This document shows, one piece after another, positions 49,361 through 58,362 of a stretch of 64,000 nucleotides of DNA. This DNA comes from CAYFZO01 sp965226235. GTDB lineage: Bacteria; Pseudomonadota; Gammaproteobacteria; Poriferisulfidales; Oxydemutatoraceae. Numbering within the stretch: the first letter of the stretch is position 1; each line of letters starts with the position of its first letter. The translations under genes were made by a program, and so were the position numbers. The notes below the pieces were generated by a model. It had not been told where the DNA came from. It ran no database searches and worked only from the letters and a program-made list of their open reading frames with translations. The stretch is from positions 2,044,673-2,108,672 of the forward strand of contig OZ245335.1 in the NCBI GenBank assembly GCA_965226235.1, given 5' to 3'.

Positions 49361-49833
49361 ATGGCAAAGTCTGAATTGCCCCGGTTCCATCGGCGACAGT
49401 CTGCTTTAACTTGCTATGAGGGGGATGGTCGGCGCAAGTCGCCCTATGATCCCCGGATGATGATGAAGCTTCTGATCTACGGTTATGCGACGGGGGTGTT
49501 TTCGTCCCGGGGGATTGCGCGCAAGTTGGAGGAAGACGTGGCGTTTCGGGTGCTGGCGGCGGACAACTTTCCAAGTCATCGGACAATTTGCGAGTTTCGC
49601 CACCGGCATTTGGGGGATTTCAAGAAGCTGTTTGTGGATGTGGTCGGCCTGGCGCAAGGGAGCTGGGGATGGCGCACTTTGGGAAGCTGTCGATTGACGG
49701 CACGAAGGTACGGGCGAACGAGAGCAAGCGCAAGGCGATGAGTTACGAGCGGATGCACCAGTACGAATGTTTGAGCGCTTCGTCCTGGTCCTGGATAAAG
49801 CGCACATCGCGAATTCGTCCTGTAACCATTTGA
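49361..49833 (+). pseudogene. IS1182-type transposase N-terminal remnant with frameshift
   Basis: Frame 1 gives MAKSELPRFHRRQSALTCYE, YDPRMMMKLLIYGYATGVFS, SSRGIARKLEEDVAFRVLAA and NFPSHRTICEFRHRHLGDFK, the DUF772 N-domain of IS1182/IS5-like transposases. Around 49660 the reading continues in another frame as MAHFGKLSIDGTKVRANESK and RKAMSYERM. The catalytic C-terminal part is absent. Not functional. Confidence 0.85.
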
Positions 49834-49942
49834 AAAACAACGACCGTTCCAAGCCGCACATCGCAACTCTATCCTGCCTTCATTCCATCGCAACGCAAAC
49901 GAACGCGCGCTGAAGCAGGGTCACACGCACACCCGAAGAGGC
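49764..49942. mobile_element. IS remnant, copy 2
   Basis: Runs on from the transposase remnant and repeats the words of 46307-46431 (TTTGAGCGCTTCGTCCTGGT; ACTCTATCCTGCCTTCATTC; CACACGCACACCCGAAGAGG). Confidence 0.8.
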
Positions 49943-50155
49943 GAGCATGACCATTGCGACCCGTCGAAAAGCTCTCTCTCATTAGCGAACTGTACGGATT
50001 TCCTGCACTCTGATGTGCCTTTTATACATCTCATATGTATTTGACAGGATTTCGCCAATCAAGCGTTCTACTTCCCGCCACTGTCAATAAACTCTATTAT
50101 ATTCAAATAGTTGAAGGGGGTTTGTTTATTTGACGGGTATTTGATGGGATGGAAA
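49943..50155. other. AT-rich intergenic stretch
   Basis: No gene recognised; AT-rich DNA (for example TCTATTATATTCAAATAG near 50092) likely carries the promoter for the following genes. Confidence 0.4.
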
Positions 50156-50260
50156 ATGAGAACTGATACCAGCGAACGCAGCCTCGAACGCCTTATCTAC
50201 ACCGCGCTGGTGGTCTCTATGTCCCCCGAAAAACGCCCAATCTCGACGGTGCACCGATGA
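50156..50260 (+). pseudogene. N-terminal fragment of a type I restriction HsdR-like protein
   Basis: 34 codons: MRTDTSERSLERLIYTALVV, then SMSPEKRPISTVHR and stop. The TDTSExxLExLI opening is typical of HsdR subunits; the rest is lost. Its stop overlaps the ATG of the HEPN gene (ATGA), so it may now serve as a leader frame. Confidence 0.5.
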
Positions 50261-52035
50261 GTGAAACCCAGACTCGGCACGAAATCAAACAACGACTCCG
50301 CTGCGCTCAAGAGGAACTTGTCCCCACCGCGAAAGTCCAGGGGGAAACGAGCGAGTTCTTGAGCACCAATGCGTGGGACACCACCGCACCCGCTTTTCAG
50401 GGCGTGCGGGAGTGGGTTGCAGCTCATTGGGCCCTCGAGCGTGCAACGGAACCGCCTCTTGGCACGTTGATCACCAGCGACTTCGGGAGGCGAAGCGAGG
50501 AACGGCTCGACGATACGCTTGCCACCATCAAGCTAGTCATGGCAGCCGCTGAGCACGGTGCGGATACCGTCGCTAGGTACGCCACCGAGTTCGCCTCCCA
50601 CGGGATGGTCGAGGAGTGCAACATTTGTCTGTTGAAGGGGGCGTCCATCTCGGAGTCGAAACTGCTCGACGAGTATTGTTCCCTCCTGCCATACCGAGAC
50701 GCGTTGCGCCAGGCAGACCTGTCGTGCTCGGACGTAACAAACCACTGGCCACCGGAAGGCACAGACAGTGTCTGTGCACTCCAATACAGGAGATTCGAGA
50801 GGGGAACTCGTAGCGGAAAGGGAAGCGAACTGTATACCAGTCCATTATTGCGAGACGGAGCCGAGACGCTGGCCCTCATGCTCGGGTTGGTCTGGGGAAA
50901 CGGGCTTCGCGTATTTTGCGACTGGCACGCCACTCCCGCAGTCGTAGTGGCAACGCTCCCCTTTGCTTTCTCGTCGTTGTTGCAGAGCGAAAGAACCATA
51001 CAGGTCAAATTGCCGTTCTCAAGGGAGAGGGCGAATGCCGAGCAACGACCGCTCGCGATCAAGGAACTGGCGGCCTTGATAAAGAGATACGCTACTCTAC
51101 CGGATCAATTCTGCCGCCGCCTAGCACTAGCCCTGCGCCGCCTGCGTGATAGCACCGAGAGGGTCGACTACGAGGACCGCGTCATCGACATGTGCATCGC
51201 GCTGGAAGCCCTGTTCATGGAAGCGGATGAGCATGGGTACAAAAAGAAGATCATTGCCAAACGAGGCTCCTGGTACTTCGCTGACTCCGTGCAGGAGAGG
51301 AAACGAACGCGATGCGTACTCAATAAGTTCTACGAACTCCGCTCAAAGATCGTGCATGGCGACTGCTCTTACTCTGTCGCCCAAACATCTGAGGAGCGGA
51401 AACAACATCCCGAGCTGATCACTTGTGCTATGGACGTGGCGCGGGTCAGTCTCAAAGACATGATTGTCGAAGGAAAACCGGTGAACTGGGAGAAGAGTAA
51501 GAACGAGGAATCCATCCGGCACGACCCGCCCCGTAGCGAGTCGGATATCCGTTCCGTCAAGTCGGATTCCTTGAGTTGGACGGTAAAGGAGCAGAAGGAG
51601 ATCGACTGCGCGCTTGAATCAGTAGGGAGACCGACGGTCGACAAGGCACCGGCACCGCCTCTTGGCAAGGGGGGCGGTATCCTCACCCGCTATGCCACGG
51701 GGATATACGGGTTTAGGATGATGGCTGCTGGCAAGGGGGGTGGCATCTACACCCGCTATGGTCTCGACTATGCTCTCCTCAAGGAGGCCATTGAGCAATG
51801 CCGACGGCAAGGAGACCATTACGTGATCGGGGATCCGGCCGTGCTCTACAAGGCCCATCCGAAATGGCCGAAAACCGCATCCGATCCGCTCGACGAACGC
51901 ACGAAGTACTACTGCAAGAAGGATGTGGAAAAGCATATGCAACTGTGGCGTAAGGCGGCGGTCGAGAAAGGGCTTACTTATTTCTATCGGCCCTGCAAGG
52001 CATCCATGTATCTCCCGGGGCACCAAAAGAAATAG
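50257..52035 (+). CDS. HEPN-domain protein, probable defence RNase
   Basis: 592 residues. The C-terminal half of the body has YEDRVIDMCIALEALFMEAD, LNKFYELRSKIVHGD near residue 361: the Rx4-6H signature of HEPN nucleases in the ApeA/Abi-like setting. The N-terminal 250 residues are not recognised. The tail contains two Gly-rich copies GKGGGILTRYATGIYGF and GKGGGIYTRYGLDY, then YVIGDPAVLYKAHPKWPKTA and CKKDVEKHMQLWRKAAVEKG. HEPN proteins of this type act as toxins or antiphage RNases; no antitoxin gene is adjacent. Start ATG overlaps the HsdR fragment stop. Confidence 0.7.
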   Translation: MSETQTRHEIKQRLRCAQEELVPTAKVQGETSEFLSTNAWDTTAPAFQGVREWVAAHWALERATEPPLGTLITSDFGRRSEERLDDTLATIKLVMAAAEHGADTVARYATEFASHGMVEECNICLLKGASISESKLLDEYCSLLPYRDALRQADLSCSDVTNHWPPEGTDSVCALQYRRFERGTRSGKGSELYTSPLLRDGAETLALMLGLVWGNGLRVFCDWHATPAVVVATLPFAFSSLLQSERTIQVKLPFSRERANAEQRPLAIKELAALIKRYATLPDQFCRRLALALRRLRDSTERVDYEDRVIDMCIALEALFMEADEHGYKKKIIAKRGSWYFADSVQERKRTRCVLNKFYELRSKIVHGDCSYSVAQTSEERKQHPELITCAMDVARVSLKDMIVEGKPVNWEKSKNEESIRHDPPRSESDIRSVKSDSLSWTVKEQKEIDCALESVGRPTVDKAPAPPLGKGGGILTRYATGIYGFRMMAAGKGGGIYTRYGLDYALLKEAIEQCRRQGDHYVIGDPAVLYKAHPKWPKTASDPLDERTKYYCKKDVEKHMQLWRKAAVEKGLTYFYRPCKASMYLPGHQKK

Positions 52036-52196
52036 GCGCGGTCGCTACAGTAGATCCGCTTCTGGACATCATGGCCTGTCCCACTGACATTGGGCTGGTC
52101 ATGATGTGAATGCCTCGGGAACTTATTGGTTTCAGCAGCCTACGGTTGTTGAACCAGTCCACCCACTCCAAGGGTTGCATATTCCGCCTCTTCACC

Positions 52197-52216
52197 GTAA
52201 TATGTCCGTATATTAC
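52197..52216. promoter_or_regulatory. Inverted repeat before the YfbU gene
   Basis: GTAATAT-GTCCGT-ATATTAC, perfect 7-bp arms, 40 nt before the start. A plausible operator for the ribbon-helix-helix domain encoded just downstream. Confidence 0.55.
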
Positions 52217-52256
52217 GGTAATTAACCGTTATGAGAATATTCCCATTGGGGGAAAC

Positions 52257-52988
52257 ATGATTAAATCACAGCGGTTTGAAATGCGGTTAGATCCAGAGAC
52301 GCTGGAACAGGTAGACAAATGGCGAGCGGCCCTATCCGATCTGCCATCACGAGCGGAAGCCGTGCGTAGACTTGTGAATATCGGATTGGGATCGACTAGC
52401 ACTGACGTACATCTCCGGGACGGGGAAAAGTTGATGCTAATAATGTTGCGGGACCTTTACAAGCATCATAAAATTCAAGGCGATATCGATCCAGACTTCG
52501 TGGCGGAGACCATCCACAGCGGACACCATTGGGGGCTAGGATGGCGGTATCCCGGCATTTTTGATGTCTCTGAGAGCAATCCCAACCTCGTTGCCGAGGT
52601 CGTTGACATACTTGACATGTGGCACCACATTGAAACAGGGTATGAAAACCTGTCGGACCAGGACAAGGCCAAGGTCTCGCAGGAAGCCGCTCCGTTTGGC
52701 CAACATGTGGTGTTTCCTGGATTTGATGGGAACTTTGAGACCGACCACATGAGCATTGCGGAGTATCTCGTCAAGTTCTTGGGCCGGTTTCCTCGCTTTA
52801 AAGATCGCAAGATGAACTCTCATCTTCCCACCCTGGATGCCTACCGGCGCATGTTGCAGGCTTTCCAACCGATGCAGTGCTTCCTTACTGCTGGTAGCGA
52901 ATTGTACGTTTCGCAGATCGTGGAACTCCTGAAAGAGAGGATGCCTCCCAACATGGGACGGAACCAAAGGGGCACGGACTCACGATGA
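52257..52988 (+). CDS. YfbU-family protein with N-terminal ribbon-helix-helix
   Basis: 243 residues from ATG 52257 (GGGGGAAAC box). Residues 1-50 (SQRFEMRLDPETLEQVDKWR, LPSRAEAVRRLVNIGL) look like a ribbon-helix-helix DNA-binding domain. The rest matches YfbU: GEKLMLIMLRDLYKHHKIQG, HHWGLGWRYPGIFDVSESNP, EVVDILDMWHHIETGYENLS, and HMSIAEYLVKFLGRFPRFKD. YfbU function is unsettled, with links to cell death in E. coli. Upstream frame (from 52110) overlaps the operator-like repeat and is rejected. Confidence 0.8.
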   Translation: MIKSQRFEMRLDPETLEQVDKWRAALSDLPSRAEAVRRLVNIGLGSTSTDVHLRDGEKLMLIMLRDLYKHHKIQGDIDPDFVAETIHSGHHWGLGWRYPGIFDVSESNPNLVAEVVDILDMWHHIETGYENLSDQDKAKVSQEAAPFGQHVVFPGFDGNFETDHMSIAEYLVKFLGRFPRFKDRKMNSHLPTLDAYRRMLQAFQPMQCFLTAGSELYVSQIVELLKERMPPNMGRNQRGTDSR

Positions 52989-53033
52989 CACTGGCTCGGC
53001 CGACATCAAGTTGCTCGGCGCGTTCGTCTTGTT

Positions 53034-53117
53034 GATCTTTTCCCCGTAATCCGGCCTATCCAGAGTGAGGGTTTTTCCATTATTCTGATCAAGTGGACCT
53101 ATATCAGGGGGAAGATC
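53034..53117. mobile_element. Short inverted-repeat element 2
   Basis: 84 bp: GATCTTTTCCCCGTAATCCG at left, TGGACCTATATCAGGGGGAA plus GATC at right. Lies just before the AAA-TOPRIM gene. Confidence 0.8.
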
Positions 53118-53286
53118 ATTATCAAGAATAGTAGACAGTAGAATCGGAGGAAGCGGTGTAGACGGTTCCTCTGGAAAACCCGGGTCGATGGATCGGGGGG
53201 AAAGTTCGGATCGCCTCGGACGCGGCGGGCACACCAACCATCGGCTTGAGACATGAACCAGGGACAGGAGGACACCAAGAACGACG

Positions 53287-54897
53287 ATGCGGATTAAGTC
53301 CATTTCCATGAAGGGCTACAAGCGGTTCAAGGATCTCACGATCGATTTGGGTGACAACCCCGCGCGGATCGTCGCGCTGGTTGGGCCAAACGGCTGCGGA
53401 AAGAGCAGCGTGTTCGATGCGTTACTGTTCCGGATGAACACCTATAACCCCATTGGTAAGGGGAATCGCCGGGATACCATGGATGTCAGCTATCACTCGC
53501 TCCATCAAGATCCGAGCTTTGGGGCGGACAATGTCGATGTCATGTTCACGGAGGGCAGATTCGACAATGTCTGGCGGAATCAGCGAAACCAGGGCAAAAA
53601 CAATCTGCTCTCCTTCCGGAGCTCGTACCGGTACAACTCCAAGGTAAAGGTCGCGGAGATCCGTTCCCTGGACGACATCGGAAGCAACCGCGATGGTGCG
53701 TCGACTGCGAGTGCGATCGACTCAAAGATGAAGATCAACTATCGCCGGCTGCTTGCGAAGTTCAGCAGGCACCGTGACGAGAAGGACGTCAAACCAAGCG
53801 AGGCTAGGCGTCACGTGGTGGACGAATTGAACCGGTCGCTGAAGGCATGCCTTGACGTCGAGATCAAGAGTCTGGGTGCCGTGGAGGACGACAGGGGCAC
53901 CCTCTACTTCATGAGGGAAGACCAGGAAAAGCCGTTCGAGTTCGATCTCCTGTCGGCTGGGGAGAAGGAGGTGGTCGACCTGCTTCTCGATCTCTATCTC
54001 AGGCAGGACATTTACGATGACACAGTGTTCCTGATCGACGAACCGGAACTTCACGTCAACACGTCGATCCAGAGGAAGCTCATCCGCGAGATCGACCAAA
54101 TGGTGGGGAAGGACTGCCAGATCTGGCTGGCGACGCACAGCATCGGGTTTCTGCGGGCTCTGCAGGAGGACTTTAACGCGGACTGCCAGGTGATCGACTT
54201 CGGGAAGGCCCAGAACCTCGGTTCGGCCTCGTGCACGCTTGAGCCCATGCCTAAGACGCGGGCGAACTGGAAGGCGGTGTTCGAGACGGCGCTGGACGAT
54301 CTGGCGGGCTTGATCTGCCCAAAGCGGCTGGTGTACTGCGAAGGCAAGGCCGAATCGCGCACCGGCGAGGAGAAGGGTCTGGACGCGAATGTCTACAACA
54401 AGGTATTCGGAGAGACGTACTATGACACGCTCTTCGTTTCGAGTGGTGGCAACACCGAACCTGCGTACGCGAGCGACCTCGGTATATCCATATTGAGCAA
54501 AGTGTTCAACGACATGGAGATTCTCGTACTGGTCGACCGGGACTTCGCATCAGGGAAGACGACCAGCCAAAGCGACCGCCAGACGCACCTAACGAACAAT
54601 CCGTCCAACCACAGGGTCCTCAAACGCTGGGAGATCGAGAACTACCTGTATGATCGCGAGGTGCTACGGAAGTACTGTGAAGACCACGGTCTGGAGTTCG
54701 ACAAACAGCGCTATGCAAAGGCTGTAGGGGACATTATGAACGACAACGTGAAGGACAGTACGGGAGCCATAAAGGTCGCGTGCGGCATCAAGGGGAACAT
54801 CAGCGCACACATCTTCAAGCTGCAGTTGGCGAGCTACATCACGCCAGACACGGAGGTCTACAGGGAGCTTGAGGACTGCATCTTCCGCGGCGAATGA
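53287..54897 (+). CDS. AAA ATPase-TOPRIM fusion (PARIS/OLD-like defence protein)
   Basis: 536 residues. ATPase part: SMKGYKRFKDLTIDLGDNPA, Walker A VALVGPNGCGKSSVFDALLF (near 32), signature FDLLSAGEKEVVDLLLDLY, Walker B DTVFLIDEPELHVNTSIQRK (near 246), and QIWLATHSIGFLRAL. C-terminal TOPRIM/DUF4435-like part: RLVYCEGKAESRTGEE (acidic residue near 352), TLFVSSGGNTEPAYASDLG, EILVLVDRDFASGK (near 415) and RWEIENYLYDREVLRKY. In PARIS the ATPase AriA and TOPRIM effector AriB are separate or fused; this layout resembles a fused form. Both sides carry the same short inverted-repeat element. Confidence 0.8.
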   Translation: MRIKSISMKGYKRFKDLTIDLGDNPARIVALVGPNGCGKSSVFDALLFRMNTYNPIGKGNRRDTMDVSYHSLHQDPSFGADNVDVMFTEGRFDNVWRNQRNQGKNNLLSFRSSYRYNSKVKVAEIRSLDDIGSNRDGASTASAIDSKMKINYRRLLAKFSRHRDEKDVKPSEARRHVVDELNRSLKACLDVEIKSLGAVEDDRGTLYFMREDQEKPFEFDLLSAGEKEVVDLLLDLYLRQDIYDDTVFLIDEPELHVNTSIQRKLIREIDQMVGKDCQIWLATHSIGFLRALQEDFNADCQVIDFGKAQNLGSASCTLEPMPKTRANWKAVFETALDDLAGLICPKRLVYCEGKAESRTGEEKGLDANVYNKVFGETYYDTLFVSSGGNTEPAYASDLGISILSKVFNDMEILVLVDRDFASGKTTSQSDRQTHLTNNPSNHRVLKRWEIENYLYDREVLRKYCEDHGLEFDKQRYAKAVGDIMNDNVKDSTGAIKVACGIKGNISAHIFKLQLASYITPDTEVYRELEDCIFRGE

Positions 54898-55605
54898 ACT
54901 GCCACGGCGAGGTTTAGGGGTGCCAGTGGTCAGTGCGGATGATGGCCGAGGAGCCGTTGCGAAGCTATTGTTCTGCGATGGTGTGCAAAGCCGCCGGTGT
55001 GCTGGAGCAGATGTCGGCGCTCCAGTGGATGGAAGCTTCCGGGTGGATGTGGCTGTAAGAAAATTTCTCCTCTTAGCGATACTGAGCGGATTCGCAGTGT
55101 TCACCGGTCATCCTCTTTCGCACCCTGTTTGCCTGTCATCAGGCGCGCCGACACTGATCTCGCGCTTGCCCGTCATCCCGGGCGTATTCCTCATTTCAAG
55201 TGGACCGATATTAGGGGGAAGATCATTAGGTATATCATTAACCACTTTAAGGGATATTCCTCTAATATGGGTTTGAGTGGGCAGGCAGTATCGTTTCGAT
55301 CGCAACGCCCGGGTCAAACGAAGGTGATCGAAGTCATGACCGAAGGCAGTTGGTTTTCCGTGGATGAGATTGGGGTTTACCTCGGTGTCAAGCGGGGAAA
55401 TCGTTTAAGGGTGGACCACCAAACGATAGATACTGGCGCACCGACATCAATCTTTGGAGGGTGCCACAAAGAAGTCGGCGGATGGATCGGGCCGGAGGTG
55501 CCGATGCGGTCAGAGGTCAGGGGCATTGCATGATCTCCGAGCCACTGCGGCATTACGTCGGGCGAATGAGAGCCTAGATCTTTGTGGGCGGAGGAAGATA
55601 CCAGC
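54898..55605. other. 708-nt stretch between the AAA-TOPRIM and TrlF genes
   Basis: Contains inverted-repeat element 3; no convincing gene. Frames from 54869 and 54997 overlap the element and have no recognisable domains. Probably includes the TrlF promoter. Confidence 0.45.
55156..55224. mobile_element. Short inverted-repeat element 3
   Basis: 69 bp, shorter and more decayed: GATCTCGCGCTTGCCCGTC left, TGGACCGATATTAGGGGGAA plus GATC right. With element 2 it flanks the AAA-TOPRIM gene in the same orientation. Confidence 0.75.
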
Positions 55606-58359
55606 ATGAGTGAGCAGGACTCCAAAATGGGTCAGGACGATGGGGGTACGACGCGAGTGACTGTGCCAGCGGATCCCGTCGTAACCGGCCAGCCTGACGC
55701 CGGCGCACGCTTCTATAAGTGCGCGCTCCAGGTGAACCCTCATCACTACAGTAAAACGTTCCGTGGGCAACCCTCCGATGGAGACGCGGTCAGCTACGTA
55801 CAGGCTATGGTCGATAAGGCCGTCGAGCTCGGCATCGAAGTGCTTGCCATCACTGACCACAACAGCGTCAGCTCCATCGCGGCTTTTCGCTCCGCAGCGC
55901 GTAATCGCGGAGTCCAGATCTTCCCCGGGTTTGAGTTGCGTTCGAGCGAGGGTATTCACGTCCTATGCCTCTATCCGCCGGAAACGGGACTTGATCGGCT
56001 TGAACGGTATCTCGGAGAATTCGGCATACACAATACCGACCCATCTTCGGATCTTTCCGACAAGCCGTTTACCGATATTTTGGAGGCCGTTCAGCGCCAT
56101 GAGGGGATTTCGATCGCGGCGCACGTGACCAAAAAAAATGGTCTTTTCAAGGTCCTACAGGGGCAACCCAGGATTCGCGTCTGGCGGGACGAGAACCTCC
56201 TGGCCATTCAGATTCCCGGCGCGGTGGACGGGCTACCGCCGGAATACCGGGAGATTGTAGAGAACCGCAATCCCGACTACCGGCGTGCACACCCCCCGGA
56301 ACCTGGACTCTCCATCGCCACCGTGAATGCAAAAGACATTGTCGAACCCGAGGACCTTGAGGATTGGGCCGCCACTTCCTGGATCAAGATGCACGAAGTC
56401 AGCATCGACGGGCTACGGCAAGCGTTCCTGGATCCCGGATCACGTATTCGACTGAATTCGAAGGAGAGGCAATTCAAGCCGGAGGAACACATGGCACTCG
56501 TGTCCTTAGGCTGGGACGGGGGCTTCCTCGACGGTGTGTGCGTTCGCTTCAACCCCAATCTGAACGTGCTCATTGGCGGGCGCGGTGCTGGCAAATCCAC
56601 GATTGTCGAGAGTATTCGTAGCGTGCTTGGCCTCGCACCGATCGGCGAAGAAGCCCGCAAGGCACATGAGGGGATCGTCCGTCATGTGTTGTGCAGCGGG
56701 ACCAAGATATCGCTTCGCGTCCGCGTGCACCGTCCCGGGGTTCGCGAGTATCGGATAGAGCGGACCATACCCAATCCGCCGTTGGTACGCGAGGCCAGCG
56801 GCGAAGTGCTTCACCTCGCGCCCAGGGACATCCTTCCGCGAGTCGAAGTGTATGGTCAGCACGAGATTTCGGAGCTTGCGAAAAGCCCCGATAAACTCAC
56901 CCGCTTGCTTGATCGCTTCGTCGAGCGTGACGACTCGCTCTCCCATCGCAAGACATCGCTGCAGAGCGAGCTCGCCAAGAACCGCCGTGCGTTGTGTGAC
57001 ATCCGGGCCGAGATCAAGTCAGTTGAAGAGCGACTTGCGGCCCTCCCCGGGCTGAAAGAAACGCTCGAACGGTTTCAGGAAGCGGGTCTTGAAGAGCGTC
57101 TGCGAGAGCAGAGCTTGCTCGTGCGAGAGGAACGCGTCCTTGGGTCCATACCTAGCCGTCTGGTGTCTTTCCGGGAAGCCCTGGATCTTTTGCGGGAGGA
57201 ACTTCCGATCGATCTGGCCTTTCTGTCCGAGAAGGCGCTGGCGGAACTGCCGGGCAAGGAAATCCTCTCCGGCTCGAACCAGGTTCTCACCGACCTGGGC
57301 GCGGCAGTCGAGCGCATTGCCGACGATTTGATGCACGCGCTGGAGCGTGCGGATCAAGGTATCAAACAGGTGCGGACCGCTTGGGACGTCCGACGGCAAC
57401 AGGTTCAGACCGAGTACGAAAAGATCCTTCGGGAACTGCAGAAGTCGCGTGTGGATGGGGAGGAATTCATCCGCCTTCGTCGCCGGATCGAGGAACTGCG
57501 TCCGCTCCAAGACCGCCTTGCGCTCCTTCAGCGGTTGGAAAAGGAGCACGACGACCGACGGCGCACGCTGCTTGCGGAATGGGAAGACGTCAAAGCCGCA
57601 GAATTTCGTACATTGGACCTGGCAGCAAAGAACGTCAGCAAGAAGCTCAGCAATCGCGTACAGGTGGCAGTAACGAGCGCGGGCGATCGTGAGCCACTCT
57701 TCAAGGTACTTCGCGAAGAGATTCGCGGTCGCATGTCGGAGGCCCTGGAGAGTTTGCGCGATTCTCCCGAGCTTTCGCTTCCGCAGTTCGTCGCAGCGTG
57801 CCGATCCGGTGCCGACGCATTGCGCACCACATACAGTATTACGCCTGGTCAGGCAGAGCGCCTCGCCACTGGAGAGCCGGAAGTGTTCATGCAGATTGAG
57901 GAACTGGAGCTCGCGCCGACGACGGCGATTCGTCTCAACACCGCGCCAGCGAGAGAGGCGCCTGCGTGGCAGCCTCTCGAAGGCCTCTCGACGGGTCAGA
58001 AGGCGACTGCTGTACTCCTGTTGCTGCTGCTCGAGTCCGGCGCGCCGCTGATCGTAGACCAGCCGGAGGATGACCTTGACAACCGCTTCATCACGGAGGG
58101 CATTGTCCCCCGCATGCGGGAGGAAAAACAAAGACGACAGTTCATCTTCTCAACGCACAACGCGAACATTCCCGTCCTCGGCGACGCCGAGCTTATTCTC
58201 GGGCTCTCCGCCGACGGAGAGGCAGACGGTGGTCAGGCACGTATCGCGCCCGAACATGCGGGATCGATCGACTCCCGAAGGGTTCGGGAGCTCGTAGAGG
58301 AGATCCTCGAGGGTGGTCGCGAGGCTTTTGAAACGCGACGCCGGAAATACGGCTTCTGA
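55606..58359 (+). CDS. TrlF-type PHP-ATPase (SMC-like) protein
   Basis: 917 residues from ATG 55606 (GGAGGAAG box). Residues 1-280: PHP phosphoesterase domain with VLAITDHNSVSSIAAFRSAA (near 81), FPGFELRSSEGIHVLCLYPP and ISIAAHVTKKNG. Residues 300-917: SMC/Rad50-like ATPase with Walker A NVLIGGRGAGKSTIVESIRS near 325, coiled coil about 430-700, signature EGLSTGQKATAVLLLLLLE near 794, and Walker B LIVDQPEDDLDNRFI near 818. The TrlF family combines just these parts and stands in defence-type neighbourhoods. Ends 3 nt before the AlbA-type gene, so the two form an operon. Confidence 0.85.
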   Translation: MSEQDSKMGQDDGGTTRVTVPADPVVTGQPDAGARFYKCALQVNPHHYSKTFRGQPSDGDAVSYVQAMVDKAVELGIEVLAITDHNSVSSIAAFRSAARNRGVQIFPGFELRSSEGIHVLCLYPPETGLDRLERYLGEFGIHNTDPSSDLSDKPFTDILEAVQRHEGISIAAHVTKKNGLFKVLQGQPRIRVWRDENLLAIQIPGAVDGLPPEYREIVENRNPDYRRAHPPEPGLSIATVNAKDIVEPEDLEDWAATSWIKMHEVSIDGLRQAFLDPGSRIRLNSKERQFKPEEHMALVSLGWDGGFLDGVCVRFNPNLNVLIGGRGAGKSTIVESIRSVLGLAPIGEEARKAHEGIVRHVLCSGTKISLRVRVHRPGVREYRIERTIPNPPLVREASGEVLHLAPRDILPRVEVYGQHEISELAKSPDKLTRLLDRFVERDDSLSHRKTSLQSELAKNRRALCDIRAEIKSVEERLAALPGLKETLERFQEAGLEERLREQSLLVREERVLGSIPSRLVSFREALDLLREELPIDLAFLSEKALAELPGKEILSGSNQVLTDLGAAVERIADDLMHALERADQGIKQVRTAWDVRRQQVQTEYEKILRELQKSRVDGEEFIRLRRRIEELRPLQDRLALLQRLEKEHDDRRRTLLAEWEDVKAAEFRTLDLAAKNVSKKLSNRVQVAVTSAGDREPLFKVLREEIRGRMSEALESLRDSPELSLPQFVAACRSGADALRTTYSITPGQAERLATGEPEVFMQIEELELAPTTAIRLNTAPAREAPAWQPLEGLSTGQKATAVLLLLLLESGAPLIVDQPEDDLDNRFITEGIVPRMREEKQRRQFIFSTHNANIPVLGDAELILGLSADGEADGGQARIAPEHAGSIDSRRVRELVEEILEGGREAFETRRRKYGF

Positions 58360-58362
58360 CCG

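Noticed and set aside
52110..52256. Extended N-terminus of the YfbU gene
   Set aside because: It overlaps the operator-like repeat, reads as non-conserved hydrophobic sequence, and a good RBS precedes the ATG at 52257.
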